Shown: positions 24,200 to 33,881 of the stretch, one piece after another | How the letters are laid out: each line of letters begins with the position of its first letter | How positions within the stretch are numbered: the first letter of the stretch is position 1 | Assembly: GCA_001599755.1 (NCBI GenBank) | Contig: BCHX01000004.1 | Location: 1,984,001 to 2,048,000 of the forward strand | Length of the DNA: 64,000 nt | Source of the DNA: Gliomastix tumulicola | Lineage: Eukaryota; Ascomycota; Sordariomycetes; Hypocreales; Bionectriaceae | Reading direction: 5' to 3' | Notes under the pieces: generated by a model | The model's database searches: none | The model's input: only the letters and a program-made list of their open reading frames with translations | What the model was told of the DNA's origin: nothing | Translations under genes and position numbers: made by a program

Positions 24200-27100
24200 A
24201 TGTCTGCGGAAGCGAGCGTCGAAGCGGGTAGGTCATGACGACGTGGACGGCTCGCTGCAGATCTTAGAAGGCTGACTTGTGTCGCTAGCTGCTCCCAGCC
24301 TCAACTTGACGCCCGAGGAGAAGAGAGCCTATGGCCAGCTCTTCCGGCAGGCTGATACCGGTAATGCCGGCATCGTCACCGGTGAAGTTGCCGTGAACTT
24401 CTTTGACAAGACGAAACTGGACTCGCGCGTGCTCGGTGAGGTAAGTTACACCACTATTCTCGATGTACCAGACACGTCGGCGTGGAAAGCCGGACAGGGT
24501 CTCGGCGGATATATGCTGTATTCCTCGACTGACACGATCGGCGCATTAGATCTGGCAGATTGCCGACAAGGAGAACAGAGGGTTCCTGACCCCCGCCGGC
24601 TTCGGAATCGTTCTGCGACTCATCGGGCACGCCCAGGCCGGACGAGAGCCAACCGCAACGCTCGCACTCGAACCCGGGCCGCTCCCTCGTTTCGATGGCT
24701 TCGTCCTCCCACAGCCCACGGGCCAGACCCCGACTCCGCCTCCCATACAGCCGCAGGGCTCGGGCGCAGGGTTGCGAATTCCCCCGCTGACCCCCGACAA
24801 GGTTGCGCAGTACAGTGGTCTGTTCGAGCGCCAGCCGCGGCAGGGCAACACGTTGCCTGGCGACCAGGCGAAGCAGATATTCGAGAAGAGCGGACTTCCG
24901 AACGAGGTTCTCGGCCGGATATGGATGCTGGCGGATACGGAGCAGAGAGGAGCACTCGTGCAGGCTGAATTCATCATTGCCATGCACTTGCTCACGTCGA
25001 TGAAGACGGGGAGCCTGCGCTCGTTGCCCAATGTACTGCCAGCTCCTCTGTATGAAGCGGCCACACGCCATGGAACCTCAGCTATCCGCCAGTCGCCACA
25101 GAACACTGGCCTACCAGCGATTCCTCGCCAAATGAGCGGAAGTGCTCAGGGTCGCACTGGGAGCCCTCTCGGCCGACCTCCGATTGGACCCCAGGGCACT
25201 GGCCCGACTGGAGGGGACTGGGCTGTTACCGCGGCAGACAAGGCTAGGTTTGATCAGATCTTCCATGATCTGGACAAGGGCAGCAAGGGCTTTATCACGG
25301 GAGAGGAGGCTGTGCCGTTCTTCAGCCAGTCTAACCTCCCCGAGGACTCTCTTGCCCAGATCTGGGATCTCTCAGATGTCAGCTCTACGGGGCATCTGAG
25401 CCAGGACGAGTTCGCTGTGGCTATGTATCTGATCCGGCAGCTGCGAGGAAACCGCTCCGGGGCTTTGCCTGCGACTCTGCCGCAAAACTTGATCCCTCCT
25501 AGTTTGCGCAACAGGCAACAGCCCAACTTGGCTTCCGCGTTCGACCCCCCTCCCGCCGCTGCTCCAGCTCCAGCTCCGCCGCCGCCGGCTCCCAAGTCGG
25601 CGATGGATGATCTCTTCGGATTGAATGATCTGGGCCCTGCTCCTGGCTTTGCTGAGCCACAGCCTACCGGCGGATCTACTGCTAGTGACCCTTTCGCCGG
25701 TGGTGTCCCTTCCTCCCCTGTCCGTCCAACGACCTCGAGCAAGTTTGCGCCTTTCGTCCCGTCGTCTTCGTTCGGTAGAGGCCTGACGAGCCTCTCTACT
25801 GGAAACTCGACGCCCTCTTCTTCGCAGCAAGCTGGTGCGAATGACGACCTGCTCAGTGACAACGACCCTGAGGCGAGCAAGAAGCTGACGGGCGAGACAA
25901 CGGAGCTCGCGAACCTTTCCAACCAGATCACCTCGCTGTCTAAGCAGATGCAGGATACGCAGGTTAAGAGGACGGCTACCCAGAACGAACTCACCCAGGC
26001 CAACTCACAAAAGGCAAACTTCGAGCAGCGTTTGAGCCAGCTCCGAACGCTCTACGAGAAGGAGGCTACTGACACGCGTGCGCTGGAGGAACAGCTGAGA
26101 AATGCTCGCAACGAGACCAAGAAGCTGCAGAGCGAGTGCATGACGCTTGAGGGCACATACAGCGACGTCCAGACGCAGCACCAGCAGACCCTCGCCGCAC
26201 TTCAGGCCGATCAGCAGGAAAACACCAAGCTGAGGGAGCGGATCCGTGTCGTCAACGGCGAGATTGCCCAGCTGAAGCCTCAGATCGAGAAGCTCAAGTC
26301 CGACGCTCGGCAACAGAAGGGCCTTGTGGCCATCAACAAGAAGCAGCTCTCGACGACTGAGTCGGAGCGCGACAAGCTGAAGCACGAGGCTGAGGATCTG
26401 GTCAAGAGCAACGAGGAGCTTTCTCGTCAAGCCAACACGGGATCGCCGGCGTCCCCTGTCGCTAAGATCGCTAGCCCGGCCCTGTCGACTGCTAGCGGTA
26501 ACAACCCTTTCTTTAACAGAACTGCAAGCACCGACATCATGGGCACCTTCGCCTCGCCTGGGCCGAGAAACTTCCCCGAGACCAGTTTCGACGATGTCTT
26601 CGGCCCAGTTGGCACCAGCGCGACGCCCCCTCCTCCCACGCTGTCCAAGACGCACACTACCGAGACATCCTCAGCGAGCATCAGGTCCGCACCGACACCC
26701 CCGGCATCGTCGCCTAAGATGAGCCGTGCCGCGACGTTGCATGCCGATCCGCCTGCTCCCCCTGAGTCGAGGCAGATCAGCTCCAGCTTCCTGCCCTTTC
26801 CCGAGCACTCCGACTCGCTGACCTCGTCTCGTCAAGTTTCGCCGCCGGGCTCTCGTGCCGAGGGAACTGTGGGTGAGGCGCCCTTTCCCTTCCCTGGAGA
26901 CAGCAGCCAGCTCCCCAAGCCTGACGCTGTCAAGGATGAGGATGTGAAGAGCGAGACTCCGGTTGCTGCGCCCGCCATCTCCGATACCGCTGTTAAGAGC
27001 CCGGATGCCACTGGCGATCTTGCCAAGTCGTCCGACCCCTTCGGCACTGTGGACCAGGCCAAGGCGAAGGAAGACTTTGATAATGCTTTTGCTGCCTTCT

Positions 27101-28195
27101 CAACATCCAAGACCCAGGACGGTGGCTGGAAGGAAAGGTCTGGACCTGACGCTGGATCCAAGTCGCGCTCTGCTTTCGACGCCGAGTTCCCGCCCATTTC
27201 TTCCCTGGAGCGAGATGACGATTCTGATTCGGACAGTGAGAGGGGTGGTTTTGAGGACAACTTTGCACCAGCATCGCCACTGCCCCCCAAGGAGGGCGAG
27301 ACTAAGCCAGCCGGTGCTGCGAGCTTCCACTCGGATGCTCCTTTCTCGGAGGGAAGCTCCTCAGTTCCGTCCAAGGACACTCACGACAAGGCGTAGGTTT
27401 GCTAGCATATTTACTATTGATGCGATGGACACCATTCTGACTTACATTTCCTAGCACCGAGCCATCCTCATCTACGGCAACTATCACCAACACAAACGTG
27501 ACGGCACCGGGACCGGAGAGTCCGTCAGTTGATGATATCTTTGGCAAGGCCGACACGAGCGTTGCGCCGCCAACTCAGCAGGCTGCCCCTGCCAAGGCGC
27601 CTTCGAAGGGCGCCTACGACGACCTGTCTGACTTCGAAGGCCTGGAGGACGCCAAGGAGGGCTCGGCCGATGATGATTTCGCCAACATCTCTCGCTCTGG
27701 CCTGGATGACTTTAACCCTGTCTTCGACAACAGCCCGCCCGCAAGCCAGGCTAAGAGCGAGTCGACCGCCTTTGGCAACGAGAGCAGCTTTGACTTCGTC
27801 TCTGCCAACTCCGCCACGGGTGCGTCCGCGGCCGGAAGCGGCATTCAGCAGAAGCCTGCCGACAATGATTGGGATGCCATCTTCTCGACCCTTGACTCTC
27901 CTAGTGCGGCAGCTGCCGTGCCGGCAACGAACAACGACTCCGGCAAGACGGACAGCAACAACCTGTCAGCTCCCGATCGTCCCGGGATCGGCCGTGCTCT
28001 GACTGAGGAGGGCCACCATGACGACCCGATTCTGAAGGACCTGATCAGCATGGGCTACCAGCGTTCTGCCGCTGTGAACGCGCTGGAGAAGTATGACTAC
28101 AACCTGGAGAGGGTAAGTTGTACCGATTCCTCGATTTGAGAGCATAGATGCTAACGTATTTGAAGGCCGCCAACTACCTGGCAACCCAGTCCTAA
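24200..28195 (+). CDS. Ede1-like endocytic scaffold: three EH domains, coiled coil, UBA (1236 aa)
   Basis: This resembles yeast Ede1/Eps15, early scaffolds of clathrin-coated pits that bind NPF-containing adaptors and ubiquitin. Exons: 24200-24227, 24289-24440, 24550-27392, 27455-28112 and 28166-28195; all phases join. EH1 lies about residues 12-110, split by the second intron. EH2 is about 138-225 (TPDKVAQYSGLFERQ, WMLADTEQRGAL). EH3 is about 284-375 (DKARFDQIFHDLDKG, IWDLSDVSSTGHLSQDEF). A Pro-rich linker and a heptad-rich coiled coil (about 505-690) follow, then an acidic, Ser-rich region with an NPF motif (NNPFFNRT). A C-terminal UBA completed by the tiny last exon ends NYLATQS. An ATG directly upstream (24197) is in frame and could add one Met. 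The fourth donor overlaps an in-frame TAG, so intron retention would truncate the UBA. Confidence 0.93.
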
Positions 28196-28674
28196 TCTCC
28201 CGTGGTACGATTAGCCAGCTCTGTCTATCTGTTGTTCCATTTCATTCCTTCAGTCCAGCCCAGTTAGCATTTCCTCTGTTTCAATCTAATGTCCATTGTC
28301 ACCATCCCTGTGCCACTTCCCCTGCCTCTGATACTTGCTATCTGTCTGTTTTCATACTTCACTTCACACATAGGGTGAAGCATAGTTGTGGCTTGCTTGC
28401 CCTCGAACTGAGGGTTTGCAACGTGTGTTTGATAATTTTGTCAAGATCAATGAAAGGCAAGTTCTGTCTTGCATTGCTATGATACAACGACCCTCAGAAT
28501 GAGCGACCGAGGGATCTTATATAAGTCTTTTTTTTTTTTCTTCCTTCCCCCGACCCTTTCTCATAGCGCCGAGATTAGTCTCAATACAGATTGGACATTG
28601 TCATCATCAGTATCCTTTAACTCGCTAATCGTGTCATATTGTAATAAAATCGTGGGGGGTCAAGTAAGTGTCCA
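28196..28674. other. Tail-to-tail intergenic region, EH-domain gene / sec6
   Basis: About 480 bp between two convergent stop codons, holding both 3' UTRs. A T11 run sits near 28529. Nothing else is evident. Confidence 0.6.
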
Positions 28675-30957
28675 TTATTTCACCTTGCCCATGAGCGTCT
28701 CCGGCCCTCGTACAACGTCTATCTGCGCGGCCCGCGCCTTGACGGCGTTGAGCATGCTCCGCTCAAAGTCGTCCCTCGACCGCAGCACGGCCTCGACCCA
28801 GCTGATCTGCAGATCCCAGTAGCTCGTCTTGAAGGCCTCGAACGCATCCGCGACGCCGTCCTTGTCGACGGTGAGCAGCTGGAGGAACGGCTCGGTGACG
28901 CGCCAGGTCTGCTTGATGGAGTCGCCGACGTTCTCCAGCCCCGAGAAGAAGTCGAAGGCGACGGAGATGTCGTTGAAGAGCTTGTCCTGGAAGGGGTCGG
29001 CGCGGCGGAAGCGGGCGCCCTTGTTGCGGACGGAGGAGAGGTAGCGGACGAGGAGCTCGTCGGCGAAGATCTCGCAGCAGATGTCGACGAGGGAGTGGTG
29101 CAGGACCTGGCGGTAGTCGTTGACGTACTCGTCAAAGGTGACGACCATCTGCTTCATGGCGGTGCTGGTGTACCACTTGGGCGTGAAGAAGTCGGGCATG
29201 ACGGCGCGGAAGTCGACGGCGAAGATGAGCGTCGCGAAGCGCGTGATGCACCACGTGCTGAGGTCGACGTAGCCGTCGCGGAGGCCGGCGACCTCGGTGT
29301 CGGCGCGCTCGGCGTAGGCCGGCGTCACGTGCGGCTCCCAGACCTGGCGCCAGCTGGAGACGTAGGCGAGGCGGCCCTCGTCCTCGCTGTCGTCGATGCA
29401 GGCGATCTGGTCGTTGGCCGTCGCCACGAGCCAGTCCTGCAGCGCCTGGAAGCCCTCGAGGTCGTCCGAGGGCCCCGTCCGCGACGCGGCGAGGGCCTCG
29501 AAGCGCGACGCCTCGCCCTCGAGCATACGCTGCCACGCGCGCTGCCGGTCGAGGAGGCGCACGACCATGGAGTCGATGACGCCCTCGACGACGTCGGCGC
29601 GCTGCGAGTTGACGGCCGCGTCGACCTGCTCGCGGAGCATGCGCCAGAGGGCCACCAGGTTCTTAGTCCGGAAGTAGCCGTACTCGTCCTGGTCGAGGTT
29701 GGAGCCGCCCTCGGCCGCCGTGGACGCGCGGTCCGCGAAGTCGCGCTGCTCCTGGCCGAAGATGCGGTCGATCCACTCGTCGAGGAACTTGATGATGAGC
29801 TGCCGGAAGTCGCGCACGAGCTCGGCCTCGCGGTTGTCGATGACGTGCGGTGCCAGGTCCTCCTGCCGGTAGCCCATCTTGGCCATCTTCTTGTAGTACT
29901 TCTCGGGGAAGCTGATGATCTCGAGCGTGTGTGCCGAGCTCGTGTCCGGGTCGTCGACCATGTCGATGAGGAAGTCGTGCATGAGCTGGTGGTAGATGTC
30001 GGCGTACGTCTTGCCGATCCGCCACTTCTTGGGCATCAGCGGCGTCATGCCGATCTTGACCGCGTTGAGGTCGTTGAAGTACCACTTCATGATCTTCTCG
30101 AGCTTGGTCGGGTCGTCGAGGAACTCCTCCCGCGCCTGCTCGAGTTGCTGGCTCCCGCTCAGCCGGATCGCCTCGAGGAACTTGTCCTTGTAGCCCCGTA
30201 CTTTGCGCGCGCCGTCGGTGATGCTCTGGAAGCGTGCAGCCATGTCGCGGTGGTCGCGCAGGGCCTCCTCTAGGGCGAGGACCCGTCGGTCGCTGCGCTC
30301 CTCGGCCTCTATCACGACGGCGAAGCGCACGACGAGCCCGTTGTTATCGTTGACGACGAGGCTGACGAGGTTGAGCGCGACGAGGCCAACATGCTCATCG
30401 AACCAGTCGATGGTGTCGTCGAGCCGCGCAAAGTAGTCCTCGAGCGTGGCCTCCAGCCCCGGATCGTCGGCGCGCTTGATCTGCTCCATCGCGTCGTCCC
30501 GGATATTCCGCAGCAGCGTCAGCTCGCGATGGCACGGCAGCAGGTACGGCATGTTCTCCTTGTCCTCGTCGTCCTGCCGCAGCATCTCCTCGACGGCGCT
30601 GACGCGGTCGCCAAACGTCTCGAGGTCGCGGCGCATGGCCTCGACGGCGCCGAAGTTGCGGTGCGCCTGCGACACGAGGTTGATGCTCGCAAAGTCGCGG
30701 ATCATGGTCTGCGACTCGGAGCACAGCACGTCGATGCGCATCATCTCGTCCTTGATGGCCTGCACCGTCTTCTGCCCGTCGCTGAGCCCCGTCATGCCCG
30801 ACTGCGTCATCTCGAGCTGCTCGCGCAGGCCCGTGCGCAGCTGGCTGTCGACGGCGGCCTTCTTGCGCGAGAAGTCGTGCTTGAGCGACGGGATCTTGTC
30901 GAGGTCGTCCGGGTGCCGGAGGAGCTCGGCGAGCCGCGGGGCTGGGGAGTCGTCCAT
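28675..30957 (-). CDS. sec6: Exocyst complex subunit Sec6 (760 aa)
   Basis: Sec6 is a core subunit of the octameric exocyst, which tethers secretory vesicles to the plasma membrane at the hyphal tip. The gene is a single exon. The N-terminal third is helical and charged. The C-terminal domain carries Sec6-family blocks such as PKKWRIGKTYADIYHQLMHDF, IISFPEKYYKKMAKMGY and the FLDEWIDRIFGQEQRDF segment. Length is close to yeast Sec6 (about 805). Start ATG at 30957 gives MDDSPAPRLAELLRHPDDL, the usual short N-terminus. The upstream region, with a GT repeat near 30967, is shared with the divergent HET gene. Confidence 0.93.
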   Translation of the reverse strand: MDDSPAPRLAELLRHPDDLDKIPSLKHDFSRKKAAVDSQLRTGLREQLEMTQSGMTGLSDGQKTVQAIKDEMMRIDVLCSESQTMIRDFASINLVSQAHRNFGAVEAMRRDLETFGDRVSAVEEMLRQDDEDKENMPYLLPCHRELTLLRNIRDDAMEQIKRADDPGLEATLEDYFARLDDTIDWFDEHVGLVALNLVSLVVNDNNGLVVRFAVVIEAEERSDRRVLALEEALRDHRDMAARFQSITDGARKVRGYKDKFLEAIRLSGSQQLEQAREEFLDDPTKLEKIMKWYFNDLNAVKIGMTPLMPKKWRIGKTYADIYHQLMHDFLIDMVDDPDTSSAHTLEIISFPEKYYKKMAKMGYRQEDLAPHVIDNREAELVRDFRQLIIKFLDEWIDRIFGQEQRDFADRASTAAEGGSNLDQDEYGYFRTKNLVALWRMLREQVDAAVNSQRADVVEGVIDSMVVRLLDRQRAWQRMLEGEASRFEALAASRTGPSDDLEGFQALQDWLVATANDQIACIDDSEDEGRLAYVSSWRQVWEPHVTPAYAERADTEVAGLRDGYVDLSTWCITRFATLIFAVDFRAVMPDFFTPKWYTSTAMKQMVVTFDEYVNDYRQVLHHSLVDICCEIFADELLVRYLSSVRNKGARFRRADPFQDKLFNDISVAFDFFSGLENVGDSIKQTWRVTEPFLQLLTVDKDGVADAFEAFKTSYWDLQISWVEAVLRSRDDFERSMLNAVKARAAQIDVVRGPETLMGKVK

Positions 30958-31441
30958 GGTGGTTTTGTGTGTGTGTGTGTGGGTGAGTGTTGGTCGTAGG
31001 ACTTGCTGGGGCGGTTCAGACCATGGTGGACGAGCGAGTCCTCCAGCTGGTTCCCCTTCCCAACGTTCTGATTACCTGCCTTTTGCGCCCGTGGGAATCG
31101 GTCTCGTCTCGAATTGGTGTTAGGCGTTTGGTCGAGGAGGTTGTTGATGTTGCTACATATTGGAGGTGACAGTTGTTGGAGGCTTAGTCATCATTATCTG
31201 GCTTGAGCTTCCTCGATTGCCCCACCATGTGCTGGTCTGGATGAGTTTTGGCTACCCTAAAGCACGCTGCTTGAAAAACAGGGGTAAGATCCTACTTCAC
31301 AAATACACAGCTATATCCGACGCTTATTGGTCTACTTTTCTACACTTTTAGAGGTGTATTTCATTGACCTTGCCTCTTGGCTGAGCACAGCCCCTTTCTG
31401 TGGCCCTTCAGCACTGCCTCTATAGTGGATGAAAATGAATG

Positions 31442-31448
31442 TATATAA
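31442..31448 (+). promoter_or_regulatory. TATA-like element upstream of the HET-ankyrin gene
   Basis: TATATAA about 83 bp upstream of the ATG at 31531. Confidence 0.45.
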
Positions 31449-31466
31449 ACTGAATAGAATGTCCTA

Positions 31467-31474
31467 TGACGTCA
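31467..31474. promoter_or_regulatory. CRE/ATF octamer TGACGTCA, copy 1
   Basis: Perfect palindromic CRE, the site bound by fungal ATF/CREB bZIP regulators such as AtfA/Atf1. It lies 56 bp upstream of the HET-ankyrin ATG. Confidence 0.55.
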
Positions 31475-31482
31475 CAAGTCCA

Positions 31483-31490
31483 TGACGTCA
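31483..31490. promoter_or_regulatory. CRE/ATF octamer TGACGTCA, copy 2
   Basis: A second perfect octamer, 16 bp from the start of the first, about 40 bp before the ATG. Both are preceded by CTAT or CCAT. Confidence 0.55.
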
Positions 31491-31530
31491 CTGTCTCTAT
31501 GCTCAATGTCTGTGATTCTCTTCTCTCAAG

Positions 31531-33876
31531 ATGCAGCCTTGCAGCCTTCCCGACTTCGAGTTTAGGCCACTTCAACATGAGGCTTTGCCAACCTCAACAT
31601 CAGTCCGCCTCATATATCCCCGAATAGGGAAGAGGGGAAGTCCAAGCCCCTCTTTATACGGCAAACCACTCATAGAATGTCTTCTCAAGACAGTCGACCT
31701 CGACGAAGTTCCTGCACCTGAATATATCGCCCTGTCATGGAGCTGGAACAACCCCTTTGGCAAGCAGAGGGATCCAATCGAAGATGCATATTCCTCTAAA
31801 CATCTGTGGCCAATCGCCGTCAACGGGAGACTTGTCTTTATCCGGCGGAATCTGTATGAGGCGCTGGAGCGCTTGTCGGACCTCCCATGGAACGCCAAGG
31901 TCACAGCTGCTCATCCACAGAAAGATGAGGCACGGTTCAAGCCTCACAGCCAGACCAAGCTGATCGAGGATGCAGAGCAAGGCCGGCTGCAGAGAGTGAC
32001 CGAGGCACTGGAGCAGGGTGCCTCGGTAACGAGCCAGGATATCTTTGGACAGACGGCGTTGCACCATGCCGCTGCAAATGGCCATGTTCAGGTCGTCAAG
32101 ATCTTGCTTCGTTACGGCGCAGATACCACGATGAGGGACAAAGCTGGCTGTACACCTCTGGACTGCTGTCTGCGTCGTAGGCGTGGTCAGCACAAAGCGG
32201 TGGCTCGCGTTCTCAACTCCTTCTCAGACGTTGGCTACTGGATCGACGCACTGAGCATCAACCAAGATGATATTATGGAGCGGAATGCCCAGGTTGTCTT
32301 GATGTCTCGCATCTACCAGTCTGCTGCGAACGTGTACATCTGGCTGGGCGCTGCGGACAAGCACACACCAAGGATATCGGACTTTGGCTCGAAGCGGCTG
32401 AAGATGAGCGTTCTGCAGTTCAGGAGTCTTTTTTGCCGTTCCTGGTTCTCACGGAAATGGATCATTCAGGAGCTGTGTCTCGCAAAGGAGCCGATCATGT
32501 TCTGCGGAGAGTATTGTTTCAACCCTTTGCAACTCTTCAAGGCCATAAGACCCGAGAACAGATTGTGCACCCTAGCTCGGTGCGCAGACCCAGGCGCTCC
32601 TCTCGTCAAACAAGGCTATGGAGCAAGAGGGAACCAATTTTGGGATCTCATTTGCCTCTACCGGTGGACGTCTCGGAACCAGGAACGTGCTGATTCAGAC
32701 TGTATTGGTCTTGCATCACCTAGTTTGCTCTCTCTGATCGTCATTACTTGGCATTTCAAGTCAGTTGACCCTCGGAACCGCATCTTCGCACTCCTTGGAC
32801 TCGCGGATTTCACCGGTCCGAATGCGTGCCAAAAGATGGTGGCCGACTACAACCGCTCCGTCGCTGAGGTCTTCGTCGATCTAGGTTGGCTCTTCCTCAG
32901 AGCCCCAGGTCGAAACGAGTTCAAAGACATGGGCGGAAAGATAGAGACACTCCAGCCACTCGAGGCTCTCTCGTTTGTCCAGCATCCCATGAGAAAGGCG
33001 CCAGATGGTACCCTGGCTGCCGATGCGTCCAAGCGGAACAACGGTACACCGTCGTGGGTGCCGAACTTCCATCTGGATCTCGCCACAACCAGGCTGCACC
33101 ATTCTCGGTTTTCAGCGCACAGAATTCGAGGGGCGCCAGAGGAACTCAAGATAGCCAAGATCTACGGGGAGATTAGGCTCGACGGGCATCTATTCGATAC
33201 CGTCGCCGAGGTGGAATCCAAGACAGCAGCTCAAGAGATAGGAACCGGCGAGTTCACACCGAATATCGCCGCTTGGTTTAGGATGGCCTTGGCTCTGGAT
33301 GGCCCATGTCCGGAACCAGCCAACCCATCCCGTGTCGAAGCGCTCTGGAGAACTCTGATGGCGGACGAGATATGGGACCAAGGCCTACCTGCTGCTAAAA
33401 GGTCGTTCAAGGAGTTTCTCTGCGAGTACATGCAGGACGGGAGCAGAGTCATGAAGAACGACCCATTGCTCCATGACCTGATGGACTCCTTGCGGGTTGA
33501 TGATAACAGTGACTCTCTTCCCAGCCGAAAAGAGATCTGCGAGTTCCCCAAGAGTCGATACTGCCCGCCTGAGAATGGGAAAACCTCGCGGCAGCTATAT
33601 CGGGCCATCGCCGACCGCAACTTCCATAGCGCCTTCCATAAGTTCTCCAAAGCGCGAGGTCTCTTTCGAACGCAGCGAGGTTTTCTAGGCCTTGCGCCTC
33701 TTTCCACTCAGGTGGGCGACCAGGTCTGGCTCCTCAACGGCGCCCGCACACCGTTCATCCTGAGACCAGCGGGGGAGTGCTTTCAGCTCGTGGGAGAGTG
33801 CTATGTACATGGTATCATGTACGGAGGGCATCCAGACGCGGAGCCAGTCGCTTTCGAACCTATCAGGATCATCTGA
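31531..33876 (+). CDS. HET-domain protein with ankyrin repeats inserted inside the HET domain (781 aa)
   Basis: HET domains occur in fungal proteins that trigger heterokaryon-incompatibility cell death; the fold is TIR-like. The single-exon product has the first HET half at about 65-120 (EYIALSWSW, WPIAVNGRLVFIRRNLYEALERL) and the second at about 236-340 (YWIDALSINQDDIMERNAQV, ANVYIWLG, SWFSRKWIIQEL). Between them lie some 110 residues, including about two ankyrin repeats at 142-215 (GQTALHHAAANGHVQVVKILL, GADTTMRDKAGCTPLD). The C-terminal 400 residues match the general HET-protein tail (DPRNRIFALLGLA, and a late VWLLNGARTPFILRP block). The gene is preceded by a TATA and two CRE sites, and its stop lies 5 bp from the stop of the convergent DUF6594 gene. 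Function in this organism is inferred from domains only. Confidence 0.88.
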   Translation: MQPCSLPDFEFRPLQHEALPTSTSVRLIYPRIGKRGSPSPSLYGKPLIECLLKTVDLDEVPAPEYIALSWSWNNPFGKQRDPIEDAYSSKHLWPIAVNGRLVFIRRNLYEALERLSDLPWNAKVTAAHPQKDEARFKPHSQTKLIEDAEQGRLQRVTEALEQGASVTSQDIFGQTALHHAAANGHVQVVKILLRYGADTTMRDKAGCTPLDCCLRRRRGQHKAVARVLNSFSDVGYWIDALSINQDDIMERNAQVVLMSRIYQSAANVYIWLGAADKHTPRISDFGSKRLKMSVLQFRSLFCRSWFSRKWIIQELCLAKEPIMFCGEYCFNPLQLFKAIRPENRLCTLARCADPGAPLVKQGYGARGNQFWDLICLYRWTSRNQERADSDCIGLASPSLLSLIVITWHFKSVDPRNRIFALLGLADFTGPNACQKMVADYNRSVAEVFVDLGWLFLRAPGRNEFKDMGGKIETLQPLEALSFVQHPMRKAPDGTLAADASKRNNGTPSWVPNFHLDLATTRLHHSRFSAHRIRGAPEELKIAKIYGEIRLDGHLFDTVAEVESKTAAQEIGTGEFTPNIAAWFRMALALDGPCPEPANPSRVEALWRTLMADEIWDQGLPAAKRSFKEFLCEYMQDGSRVMKNDPLLHDLMDSLRVDDNSDSLPSRKEICEFPKSRYCPPENGKTSRQLYRAIADRNFHSAFHKFSKARGLFRTQRGFLGLAPLSTQVGDQVWLLNGARTPFILRPAGECFQLVGECYVHGIMYGGHPDAEPVAFEPIRII

Positions 33877-33881
33877 AAGAC

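Larger units (their letters stand above)
30958..31530. other. Divergent promoter region, sec6 / HET-ankyrin gene
   Basis: 573 bp between two start codons. It contains a GT repeat next to the sec6 start, a TATA element at 31442-31448 and two CRE octamers at 31467-31490 near the HET gene. Confidence 0.65.

Noticed and set aside
29095..30273. 392-codon plus-strand frame opposite sec6
   Set aside because: Antisense shadow; no family similarity.
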